Virus record (IMG/VR): IMGVR_UViG_3300025890_000190
Location: 1-21,216 of that record
Source: a virus
DNA: 21,216 nt
Reading direction: 5' to 3' (one strand)
Part shown: one piece after another, positions 1 to 6,916 of the stretch
How the letters are laid out: every line of letters begins with the position of its first letter
How positions within the stretch are numbered: the stretch's first letter is position 1
Translations under genes and position numbers: made by a program
The notes under the pieces: generated by a model
Seen by the model: only the letters and a program-made list of their open reading frames with translations
What the model was told of the DNA's origin: nothing
The model's database searches: none

Positions 1-603
1 TTGAAAATCTGCTCCACCTAAATATCTAGCACCTTGACCTAAACCATAAGTCATTAATCCTGATTTAAGTGATGAACCTATTCTACCTGTTTGATCAAAG
101 CTACCTAGGCCCGACATAGCTGCTGCAGCTAGTGGGTTAAATGGTGCAACAAACGGTGCAGCCTTAACTGCAATCTCTGCTACTTCGTTAGGTATAATTT
201 TTCTAATTCCTTTTTTTAAAAAACTTCCTATTCCATATTGACGTCTACCATCCATACCCATAATACCACCATACGCTGCCATCTGTCTGTCAGGTAATAC
301 TGGTCCTGTAGGTTTAGGTTGGAAAGGATTAACTGGTTTTGTTGGATCTTGTGGTAATGGTTGACCACCAGCCATGTCACCTTCGGCCATAGCTTGTTCT
401 ATAAATTGTCGTAAAGGCATAATAGAATCTTCTTGTCCCATCTCTATCATTTCATCAACATATTGACCATAAGCTTCTTCTAATTGAGCCATCATCATTT
501 GTTGTTCTTGTTGTGGAGATTTAGGACCTTCGTTTCCTCTATACTTAATAGATGGTGCGTTAGTCTCTAATTGTTCTGAAATATTGATATCTGTTATTGC
601 CAT
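1..603 (-). CDS. Large phage virion/tail-associated protein, N-terminal 201 residues (3' end beyond window)
   Basis: The reading frame opens with ATG at 603 (MAITDINISEQLETNAPSIK) and stays open to base 1, so only the N-terminal 201 residues are present. It starts 12 bases after the stop of the 59-residue gene. Visible parts are a Gln/Met-rich stretch (about residues 31-40), a Pro-rich linker (about 82-100) and a segment with GGIMGMDGRRQYGIGSFLKK (about 110-129). That segment is followed by KIIPNEVAEIAVKAAPFVAP and a Gly/Ala-rich part. From memory, the segment RRxYGxGSxLKKxxRKxIPNE is common near the start of very large virion proteins in marine phages; this is recognition, not a search. The Gly/Ala/Met-rich character would fit an internal or ejected virion protein. 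Function unknown; that it is a real gene is well supported by phase and position. Confidence 0.8.
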   Translation of the reverse strand, partial: MAITDINISEQLETNAPSIKYRGNEGPKSPQQEQQMMMAQLEEAYGQYVDEMIEMGQEDSIMPLRQFIEQAMAEGDMAGGQPLPQDPTKPVNPFQPKPTGPVLPDRQMAAYGGIMGMDGRRQYGIGSFLKKGIRKIIPNEVAEIAVKAAPFVAPFNPLAAAAMSGLGSFDQTGRIGSSLKSGLMTYGLGQGARYLGGADFQ

Positions 604-615
604 GGTTTTGCCACT

Positions 616-795
616 TTACTTTGTTTTTGCGAACAAATCAAGAGGTGGCATAATAACTGTTACGTCTCTCTGCACGTCCTCTTCAGGTATATTAGCAGCT
701 TTTAAAGCTTCTTCAGTTTCATATATTTCACCTGTTTTTTTGTTCTTAATTGTTGTTATTATTTTTTCTGGTGTTAATGTTGTCATACCTGTCAT
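616..795 (-). CDS. Small phage protein of 59 residues, unknown function
   Basis: ATG at 795 overlaps the stop of the upstream 111-residue gene as TAATG, the same junction used throughout this block, and a TAA stop lies at 616-618. An AGAGG sequence lies about 11 bases before the start. The product begins MTGMTTLTPEKIITTIKNKK and is acidic in the middle (EIYETEEALKAANIPEEDV). It ends in VIMPPLDLFAKTK and has no signal peptide or membrane segment. An alternative start at residue 4 would remove three residues. The order and spacing in an unbroken structural block make this a real gene, but I recognise no family. It may be a small virion or chaperone-like protein; that is a guess. Confidence 0.72.
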   Translation of the reverse strand: MTGMTTLTPEKIITTIKNKKTGEIYETEEALKAANIPEEDVQRDVTVIMPPLDLFAKTK

Positions 796-1130
796 TATGT
801 TGTTACCTCTTTCTTTATATTTAAATAACTAATAGCTACATCAAACGAGTCAGAAGTGCTTGACTGCACTGTAAAAGTCTTACCACCCTCTACTATTAGC
901 GGCTGGGTTAATAATTCAGTTGTAACATTCGCAGTTAATGCTGCTGATTTAATAGCTGTAATACTATTGTTAAGAACCGTTACACTTGGAGTGCCAGCTG
1001 ATGTAACAAGTATAGATTTAATAACTATAGTTTCATTAACTGCAGGAATACTAGCACCTAATGGTGTAAGAGCGCTACCACTTGTACTGTTATCTAGACC
1101 TGCAAATTTATATTGGTTTACTACTGCCAT
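795..1130 (-). CDS. Small beta-rich phage structural protein (111 residues)
   Basis: The product begins MAVVNQYKFAGLDNSTSG and is rich in Ser, Thr and Val with alternating hydrophobic residues (IVIKSILVTSAGTPSVTVL), the look of a small all-beta virion protein. It has no cysteines and no membrane segment. Start and stop are both shared with neighbours: TAATG at 1130 with the upstream 54-residue gene and TAATG at 795 with the downstream 59-residue gene. Small proteins of this kind are common beside tail genes of marine phages and may be decoration or tail-tip subunits, but no specific function can be assigned. An open frame on the opposite strand across 856-1152 is a shadow. Confidence 0.78.
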   Translation of the reverse strand: MAVVNQYKFAGLDNSTSGSALTPLGASIPAVNETIVIKSILVTSAGTPSVTVLNNSITAIKSAALTANVTTELLTQPLIVEGGKTFTVQSSTSDSFDVAISYLNIKKEVTT

Positions 1131-1294
1131 TAATCTAAAAAGAAGCTTCTAGCCTCTATCTCCTGTTTTAATTCTTCTTGAAAAGTACTATTTAATTTTT
1201 CTAGAACAGCATCCAAATCTCTTACTAAAGACGAAGCTACGTCTTCCTCATACTCTGAGCTTGCTCTTGTTAATGTTTGTACTATCTTTGCCAT
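1130..1294 (-). CDS. Small helical phage protein of 54 residues
   Basis: A short gene joined at both ends by TAATG overlaps. Its ATG at 1292-1294 shares its first base (A) with the final A of the TAA stop of the 387-residue gene, and its TAA at 1130-1132 shares its last base with the ATG of the 111-residue gene. The product is MAKIVQTLTRASSEYEEDVA followed by SSLVRDLDAVLEKLNSTFQE and ELKQEIEARSFFLD. Heptad-like hydrophobic spacing and many Glu/Lys residues over about residues 14-48 suggest an amphipathic helix or short coiled coil. No family is recognised. The two precise junctions are the main support for its being translated. Confidence 0.7.
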   Translation of the reverse strand: MAKIVQTLTRASSEYEEDVASSLVRDLDAVLEKLNSTFQEELKQEIEARSFFLD

Positions 1295-2457
1295 TATATT
1301 GTTTGACTGTATATATTGTTTTGATCAGCATCCATTTGATTTAATTGATTTAATTTATTTAAATCATCTGTGCTAAATGCTGGACCACCAAGTTCAGATA
1401 ATCTTTGTTTTTTTTGTAAAGCTCTTTGTTGTGCTAAGGCTGGTGAATTAGTTGCTAATGTAGCCATTAAATCATTTGATGGGTATCCTACATCTATACC
1501 CATGATGCCTTCTTGTGGTTGTTGTCCGATAAAATCGTCTTCTAATGGTGTTATAGTTCCAGAATTTACTAATTGTCTTCTATCTGGATAGTTATAACTA
1601 TCTGAAGCAATACCTATGTCTTGATAATCCATTAATTGTCCGTCATTAAAATTTGAACCTAAATATTCAAAATCACTTTGTGGTCTTTGTGCCGCTTCTA
1701 TTAAAGATGATATTTCGTTTATATCAAGTGTAGGTGTTGTTTCTTCAGTTAGTGCAACTTCATCTGTCATAGTGTCTAAACCATCAAACTCACCTGCATC
1801 TATTCTAGCTTGAAGATTTTTAGACTCATCCATATTAATTCTTCTAGCCATTTCTCTTTCATCATATCCACCATATTTTTTCATGTCTAGATAATCCATT
1901 AAACTTGTAGATCTTCCAAAATTAGAATTTTGTATTTTATCATTTAAACTCATCAATCCATCTTTTAATTTACCACCTTGATTAATTAAAAATCCAGCTC
2001 CTGGAATTGCAAAACCAGCAGCTAATTTTAATAAACCTTTTAAAGGATTTGGATTATAATAATCTGTTGTTCTTGCTCCACCTTGATAAGGTGTAAATCT
2101 TGTACCTGCTTGTGCTGCTGCTATTTTATTATTTCTATTTAAAGTATTTATGAAATCATTTCTTGATCTTCTAAAATCTGCACCTGTAATAGGTTTACTG
2201 TCTATAGTTTTAGAAGTGTAAGTTTTTTGTGTAGGTGGGCTATATTGTCTATAATTAGAATCTTGTCCTCCACCACCCCCGCCGATATTACCCTTGCTAC
2301 CACCAGTTCCTTTGTCACCACCTTTACTTGATTTTGATCCACCATAACCACGTCCACCTTGATACTCTCCATCACCTCTATAACCTGGTCTTGAACCATC
2401 CATAGTTTTAGCAACTCTTTGACCTTGTGAATATAGTATTCTTTTATCTATTGACAT
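1294..2457 (-). CDS. Phage virion-associated protein with Gly-rich N-terminal region (387 residues)
   Basis: The ATG at 2457 forms a TAATG overlap with the stop of the 739-residue tail gene and is preceded by a GGAGG Shine-Dalgarno sequence about ten bases upstream. The product starts MSIDKRILYSQGQRVAKTMD. It then has a Gly/Ser/Lys low-complexity stretch (about residues 24-66), a basic region (about 95-125), and a Gly/Ala hydrophobic segment (about 138-160, with LLKLAAGFAIPGAGFLINQ) that could associate with membrane. The C-terminal half is acidic and Gln-rich. Position between tail genes suggests a minor virion or ejection protein, but I cannot name a family. The low-complexity start suggests an unstructured or flexible N-terminus. 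Confidence 0.8.
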   Translation of the reverse strand: MSIDKRILYSQGQRVAKTMDGSRPGYRGDGEYQGGRGYGGSKSSKGGDKGTGGSKGNIGGGGGGQDSNYRQYSPPTQKTYTSKTIDSKPITGADFRRSRNDFINTLNRNNKIAAAQAGTRFTPYQGGARTTDYYNPNPLKGLLKLAAGFAIPGAGFLINQGGKLKDGLMSLNDKIQNSNFGRSTSLMDYLDMKKYGGYDEREMARRINMDESKNLQARIDAGEFDGLDTMTDEVALTEETTPTLDINEISSLIEAAQRPQSDFEYLGSNFNDGQLMDYQDIGIASDSYNYPDRRQLVNSGTITPLEDDFIGQQPQEGIMGIDVGYPSNDLMATLATNSPALAQQRALQKKQRLSELGGPAFSTDDLNKLNQLNQMDADQNNIYSQTI

Positions 2458-4676
2458 TATCGTCTTCCTCCAGCGTGTATATCTAACCTAAAAGTCCCTA
2501 ATTTCCAACTGGTATCTACTGCAGTATTAGATATTGTAAGAGCGATAGCTCTTGCTCTAGCTCGTGTGTCTACTTTTGTAGTGCCAGATGTAATATTAAA
2601 AGGTCCAAGCGATGAACTAGATGCAGTGTCATTAGGATAATTTCTTAAATCTAATTGTACAATAGAGGTTCCTTGTTGAGATATAAAATCAGGTATAATT
2701 CTACTAACTCTCATGATATTTTCACCATCACCTCTAAGGTCACCTAAATTAGTTGCTGCACCTCTAACAACTTTTTGCGTAATGTCATAATCACCAGAGG
2801 TAATATTAGCGGGTATGGCTGTTGTTACTCCAAGTCTTATTTGATTAACTCCTGTTTCATGTTCATAATAATACGTAATCCCCTCTGTATTACCTGTTAC
2901 ATCAAACGAAGTATCTGTGCCTGCATCATACTGAGTTGCATGAGGTAAACCAAATACAGATGAATCTTGCCATGCTGATCTAATAAATAAAGAGCTTGCA
3001 TTTACAAACCATATAGGTCGTTTAGCAGTAGAATCTAAATAACTATATGTAACTGATTGTGTATTGACGTTAGAATTTGCTTCTGGATAAAACCATGTAA
3101 CTTCACCAAACAAATTATTAATCCCAGCATAAATCATTTGATTAGATGTCGTGTTAAGACTATTGTAAACATAATCTTCTACTAAACAATCCATAGATTC
3201 TAGTTTACCAGTGTATCTAAAAAAACCATTTTCAGACATCCAATACGCAGCACCATCAACTTCAACGGCTGCATTCATACCAATTAATCCACAGTTAGTA
3301 CCAACTTGTTCATAAGCAAAAGTAAAAGGAGTACCTACAAAACGCATGGTAAATAAAGCAGTATCACTCCAAACATAAATTGCATTTCTACCAAGTTCAA
3401 CTCCCATGATTCGTGATCCGTCGGCCAGTCTTTGTGTACCAGCACTATTGGTTGCTGTAGGTGCATAATCATTTATATTTTCTTGAGACGAGAATCTTAT
3501 AAACATATCGTCTTGTGATGTTTTATCTCCAATAGTTGTTTCAGTTCCAAAAAATACTAAGTGACGGTCAGGAGTAGATACTAACATATCTCTAGATGCG
3601 GTTGGTGCACCAGTAATAATTGTAGCTCTCGTTTGTGTAGCGTTAGCTAAATCTGCATTCCATTCAAAACATTCACCATTAAATATTAAAGCAATAAGCG
3701 TACTTCCTAAATTATCTAAAGCCCACATACCAGGCTCTGCAACTTTATCAGTAGATGTAGCTGCTGAACCCCATCCGGAAAAACCACTGTAGTTAGTTAC
3801 GGTAGCTCCGTTACTGTGAGAAGCATTAGCTGTTCCTCTAACATTTCTAGTTATTCCTGTAAAACTAGTTGCTGTAAGTCCTGTGTAAGATATTTCTTCA
3901 TTATCTACTTTTATAAAATTTGTTCCTGTGCTTGGAAATCCCGTAGTGCTAGCCACATTAATTGTAGTTCCTGATCCACCAGTTCCAGCAGAGTCAGCAT
4001 TTAATGCTCCATTTAAAGTTGTTGTTTGTGGATTAGTAACTGAACCGCCCCATTGAGATATACCATAACCAAAAACTCCAACCTGTTCAGCAGGACCAAC
4101 ATGGTAATATTGAAAATAAGTCATGCCTCCAGAAGTAGTTGCCCCACCTCCTGTTTCAGTAGCACCAGCGTTAAATTCTAAAGTTGTAGTTGATGGCACT
4201 GCAGTGATCATAAATTTTTTATCAGCAAACGTAGAGGCTGAAAAATTAGATCCCGTGATAGCGCTAAAAGTAGATGCGGCTCCAAATAAAATAATATCTC
4301 CTACAGAAAAATTGTGTGCAGAAGGAAAACTTAAAGTAATAGTTGATTGACCATTGGTTGTACTAAAAAAATTAGTAGCCGCAGTTCCTGATGGATTAAC
4401 TAAAGGATGTATATCATAGTATACTCCTCCAGAATATACATATAAAATTCTATTTGTGCCAATGGCAGCGTATTTAATACCTTGTTTATTAACCATATGA
4501 TGCAAGCCTCTAGCTGCACCGGTTAATTTACTATCTCCTAATTGGGACCAACCGCCTATTTTTTCAGGTGTACCATATCTAAAACGTACATTTTCTCCAC
4601 CTGTCCATTGAGATTCAGCGCCTGTAGATGTAACTTGTTTGTTGAATCCTGGTAAAAATCCTAATTTTTGTAACAT
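2457..4676 (-). CDS. Phage tail/neck structural protein, P22 gp10-like candidate (739 residues)
   Basis: The product starts MLQKLGFLPGFNKQVTSTG, followed by the conserved-looking ESQWTGGENVRFRYGTPEKI and GGW (to about residue 43). This start is typical of a large tail protein of marine podovirus-like phages. Repeated short beta motifs such as YAAIGTNRILYVYSGG (69-84) and STPDRHLVFFGTE suggest a propeller-like fold as in tail-hub or DNA-stabilisation proteins (P22 gp10 type); that comparison is inference. An apparent inserted domain at about 237-295 reads TTINVASTTGFPSTGTNFIK and then VDNEEISYTG...RGTANASHSNGA, a unit seen in many phage surface proteins. Its start lies 49 bases from the GTG of the divergent plus-strand sulfotransferase gene. 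It is the first structural gene after the enzyme cassette and may have its own promoter. Confidence 0.85.
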   Translation of the reverse strand: MLQKLGFLPGFNKQVTSTGAESQWTGGENVRFRYGTPEKIGGWSQLGDSKLTGAARGLHHMVNKQGIKYAAIGTNRILYVYSGGVYYDIHPLVNPSGTAATNFFSTTNGQSTITLSFPSAHNFSVGDIILFGAASTFSAITGSNFSASTFADKKFMITAVPSTTTLEFNAGATETGGGATTSGGMTYFQYYHVGPAEQVGVFGYGISQWGGSVTNPQTTTLNGALNADSAGTGGSGTTINVASTTGFPSTGTNFIKVDNEEISYTGLTATSFTGITRNVRGTANASHSNGATVTNYSGFSGWGSAATSTDKVAEPGMWALDNLGSTLIALIFNGECFEWNADLANATQTRATIITGAPTASRDMLVSTPDRHLVFFGTETTIGDKTSQDDMFIRFSSQENINDYAPTATNSAGTQRLADGSRIMGVELGRNAIYVWSDTALFTMRFVGTPFTFAYEQVGTNCGLIGMNAAVEVDGAAYWMSENGFFRYTGKLESMDCLVEDYVYNSLNTTSNQMIYAGINNLFGEVTWFYPEANSNVNTQSVTYSYLDSTAKRPIWFVNASSLFIRSAWQDSSVFGLPHATQYDAGTDTSFDVTGNTEGITYYYEHETGVNQIRLGVTTAIPANITSGDYDITQKVVRGAATNLGDLRGDGENIMRVSRIIPDFISQQGTSIVQLDLRNYPNDTASSSSLGPFNITSGTTKVDTRARARAIALTISNTAVDTSWKLGTFRLDIHAGGRR

Positions 4677-4725
4677 AAAACCTATTATATTGCTATTATA
4701 CCTAAAATCTACTATTTTCTTATAC
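4677..4725. promoter_or_regulatory. AT-rich divergent intergenic region, candidate promoter(s)
   Basis: This 49-base stretch separates two divergent starts, the 739-residue tail gene (minus) and the sulfotransferase (plus). It is the only divergent junction in the window. On the minus strand an exact TATAAT lies at 4700-4695, about 18 bases before the ATG at 4676. The hexamer 17 bases further upstream (ATAAGA) matches TTGACA at only three of six places. In DNA this AT-rich a TATAAT can occur by chance, so this is only a candidate. No clear plus-strand promoter is visible, and neither gene has a good Shine-Dalgarno sequence. Confidence 0.3.
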
Positions 4726-5319
4726 GTGTTAGTAAATAAAAATCTATTTTATATTCACATTCCAAGAACTGGTGGTCGTTTTATAAGTCATTTGTTTATA
4801 AAAAACAAATTTAATTGTGAATTTCATCAATTTACCAATTACTATGATGACCCTTTAAAAAAATTAATTGAAGTTCCTCATTTAGAATATCCATATTATG
4901 GGCTTTTATATAATCATGAAACTATGACTAAGTTTTCCGTGGTCCGTGATCCAGTAGACAGGTTTATATCTATGTTATCTTGTACAAAACCTACTGAACA
5001 AAACTTAGATAACATATTTAACAGCCAACAAAGTTTAGATGAGTTTATAAATTATAGAATTACAAAGACAAAAAGTAATTGGTTTGTGCCACAGTGCAAA
5101 TTTGTATCTCATGACACAAAAATATGGGCCTACGAAAAAGGTCTACAAGACAATTTTTTTAAATGGATAAAGATTAACTTTAATATTAAATTTAAAAATA
5201 CTAATATAAAATATGACAAAGTTGAGTATGATTTTTATGACAAGATAGAACTATCTAATAAACAAAAAGACCTCGTTAAAAATTATTATTACCAAGATTA
5301 CAAAGTATTTACTTTATAA
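4726..5319 (+). CDS. Sulfotransferase-like protein (197 residues), only plus-strand gene
   Basis: The N-terminal FYIHIPRTGGRFIS (residues 8-21 from the chosen start) matches the PAPS 5'-phosphosulfate-binding loop (IPKTGGT type) of Sulfotransfer_2-like enzymes. VVRDPVDRFISML (72-84) matches the 3'-phosphate-binding motif, with Arg74 and Ser82. The family transfers sulfate from PAPS to a hydroxyl or amine. I chose GTG at 4726 because it places the loop close to the N-terminus, as is usual. An ATG at 4639 in frame would add 29 residues but lies inside the divergent tail gene. No Shine-Dalgarno sequence is visible for either. The 3' end overlaps the convergent methyltransferase gene by 11 bases. 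It differs in sequence type from the two other sulfotransferases of the cassette, so it is not a recent copy of them. Confidence 0.75.
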   Translation: MLVNKNLFYIHIPRTGGRFISHLFIKNKFNCEFHQFTNYYDDPLKKLIEVPHLEYPYYGLLYNHETMTKFSVVRDPVDRFISMLSCTKPTEQNLDNIFNSQQSLDEFINYRITKTKSNWFVPQCKFVSHDTKIWAYEKGLQDNFFKWIKINFNIKFKNTNIKYDKVEYDFYDKIELSNKQKDLVKNYYYQDYKVFTL

Positions 5320-5872
5320 AAACCCACGTATCATCCCACACCACAACACTATTTTTTATTTTATTGTCTTTTAAAAAGTTATGTAATGCTTTCATAATTG
5401 TAGGATTTCTAGCATCATGTCCTGCATAGATACCACCTTTTTTAACTTTACAATACCAATCAGTTATTTCTTTATAAGCTTGTTCATAACTAAGATAACT
5501 GTCAATAAATATAAAATCTAATTTATTGTTTTTTATTTTAGACAAAGCTTTGTTAGTTGTCATTTCTAACATTTTAACTCTGTCCTCTACCCCTGAGTAT
5601 TTAATATTATGATAAGCTAAAAATTTTACAATTTCCATTTCCTTTTGATCTCTAGAATAATAGTCGGTAGCTATGTGGTCTTCATAAGGTTGAAATGCAT
5701 CAACACCATACATTAATTTTACATTAGGTAAAGCTTGTAAAACAGCTAACATACTTTGAGCTTTAAATGTACCGAGCTCACACCCTATTAGATTTTTACC
5801 ATGTGTTCCTATTAAAGGTATTAAACTTCTTATGTCTGCACCAGGTACATCAAACTTATATCTTTCGATCAT
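5309..5872 (-). CDS. SAM-dependent methyltransferase, Methyltransf_24-like (187 residues)
   Basis: Motifs of a class I Rossmann methyltransferase appear in order: CELGTFKAQS (31-40, SAM-binding motif I), YGVDAF (55-60), LDFIFIDSYLSYEQA (118-132, like the IDxxHSYE segment) and KKGGIYAGHDA (144-154). This order and the short length fit the Methyltransf_24 / macrocin-O-methyltransferase-like group, which methylates oxygen or nitrogen on small molecules and sugars. His in IDGxHSY is replaced here by Leu (SYLSYE). The start overlaps the end of the upstream oxygenase by 17 bases, and the end overlaps the plus-strand sulfotransferase by 11. It is the last minus-strand gene of the cassette. A cephalosporin-hydroxylase-like relative is an alternative, since that group has a similar layout. 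Substrate unknown. Confidence 0.8.
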   Translation of the reverse strand: MIERYKFDVPGADIRSLIPLIGTHGKNLIGCELGTFKAQSMLAVLQALPNVKLMYGVDAFQPYEDHIATDYYSRDQKEMEIVKFLAYHNIKYSGVEDRVKMLEMTTNKALSKIKNNKLDFIFIDSYLSYEQAYKEITDWYCKVKKGGIYAGHDARNPTIMKALHNFLKDNKIKNSVVVWDDTWVFIK

Positions 5873-6383
5873 TAATCCATCCTATTATATTTAAATTAAA
5901 AGGTATAGCATATTTAGTGCCTCTTTTTAAAATACCTGTTCCATGTTCCAACATACCTGAAAAAAATAATAACATATTTTTTTTTGGTAATATTTTTAAT
6001 TTAATTTCTGGAAATTCTATGGGTGTTGTAGAGTCAGTTAAATAAATAATACCAGAATAATCTACATTATGAACATGAAATGAAGTGCTATCTCCTTTTT
6101 TCATTTTAATACCCCATGCTTCTTCAAGGTTGCAGTGTGGTATATCTACGTTTTCTTTATTAAATGTTTTAGTTAATAATTGTTGAAATTTTTTATCTGT
6201 TTTAAAAAAATCAAATTCTGTCATACCACCCTTGATATTAGTTTTACGATTTAAATTAGTAGATAAATTTTTATCTATTTTGTTTATAAAATATTTAGTG
6301 TCTAGGTTATTATAAAACCCTTCATAAAATCTTACAGGTTTAACAATTTCACGATCTAATAATTTTGTTTGTTTTAATTTCAT
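5856..6383 (-). CDS. 2-oxoglutarate/Fe(II) oxygenase-like protein, HxH type (175 residues)
   Basis: The core reads STSFHVHNVDYSGIIYLTD (99-117), then ILPKKNMLLFFSGMLEHGTG (131-150). His103 and His105, followed by SGIIYL, fit the HxH...SGVYYL pattern of the 2OG-FeII_Oxy_5-type group. His147 is the distal metal ligand, and Arg154 or Lys157 is a candidate contact for the 2-oxoglutarate carboxylate. Such enzymes usually hydroxylate an unactivated carbon. The gene starts within ATGA (6380-6383) at the stop of the upstream oxygenase and ends inside the methyltransferase gene. The N-terminal 80 residues are Lys/Asn-rich and not recognisable. Substrate unknown. Confidence 0.75.
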   Translation of the reverse strand: MKLKQTKLLDREIVKPVRFYEGFYNNLDTKYFINKIDKNLSTNLNRKTNIKGGMTEFDFFKTDKKFQQLLTKTFNKENVDIPHCNLEEAWGIKMKKGDSTSFHVHNVDYSGIIYLTDSTTPIEFPEIKLKILPKKNMLLFFSGMLEHGTGILKRGTKYAIPFNLNIIGWINDRKI

Positions 6384-6916
6384 TTAACAAGTTCACCACA
6401 AAATTTTACAGATATTCGTGGAATGTATGGTTTATTAAATGCATCAGCTCTGTGTATCTCTGCAGCATTAAACGTAAAGACTCGACCGTGTTTAAAAGAA
6501 ACTTTTTTATTTTGAGTCTTGTTTATAAACTGACCTCCAGGACTTTTAGGTAAATCTTCATTGCACAGCATTAATATAAATACTTGGTGATCAGAATTAC
6601 CGTCACAATGAAACGTACCATCAGAACCATAAAATTGTAGGTTAGCAGATATTTGTTTTAAATATAAATCAACATTAAAACATTTACATAAATGTTCAAA
6701 CAAATTAATAAATTTAGGAGTAAGAGATGTTGTCTTAGCAGTGTAATGATTTTCTCTTAAATATATATCATTAACCATTAATAAATGACTTCCTTTATCT
6801 CCATACGGAAAAGTGTTTCTATTGGCTATGTTGTCTGCAAACCAAGGACTTTTTAATAAATCATAATAAAGTTCGTCAGCAAATCTTTTGTCTAAAATAT
6901 TATCTAAAGTATGCAT
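6380..6916 (-). CDS. 2-oxoglutarate/Fe(II) oxygenase, HxD type (178 residues)
   Basis: The double-stranded beta-helix core is clear. GTFHCDGNSDHQVFILMLCN (100-119) contains His103-x-Asp105. PGGQF (126-130) is the usual turn, and HGRVFTFNAAEIHRADAF (143-160) carries the distal His155. PRISVKF (166-172) carries Arg167 for 2-oxoglutarate. The complete HxD...H...R set predicts an active hydroxylase. It follows the halogenase gene with a one-base TAATG overlap at 6916 and precedes the next oxygenase with an ATGA overlap, so it is likely co-translated with both. Similar proteins are frequent in marine phage genomes, mostly without a known substrate. Confidence 0.85.
   Translation of the reverse strand: MHTLDNILDKRFADELYYDLLKSPWFADNIANRNTFPYGDKGSHLLMVNDIYLRENHYTAKTTSLTPKFINLFEHLCKCFNVDLYLKQISANLQFYGSDGTFHCDGNSDHQVFILMLCNEDLPKSPGGQFINKTQNKKVSFKHGRVFTFNAAEIHRADAFNKPYIPRISVKFCGELVK

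Noticed and set aside
4639-4725. ATG at 4639 as the start of the plus-strand sulfotransferase
   Set aside because: It would add 29 residues with no family match and overlap the divergent tail gene by 38 bases; GTG at 4726 puts the PAPS loop near the N-terminus as usual.
5309-5340. A terminator between the convergent sulfotransferase and methyltransferase genes
   Set aside because: There is a short T run on the minus strand (GGGTTTTTAT), but no stable hairpin before it and the two genes overlap.
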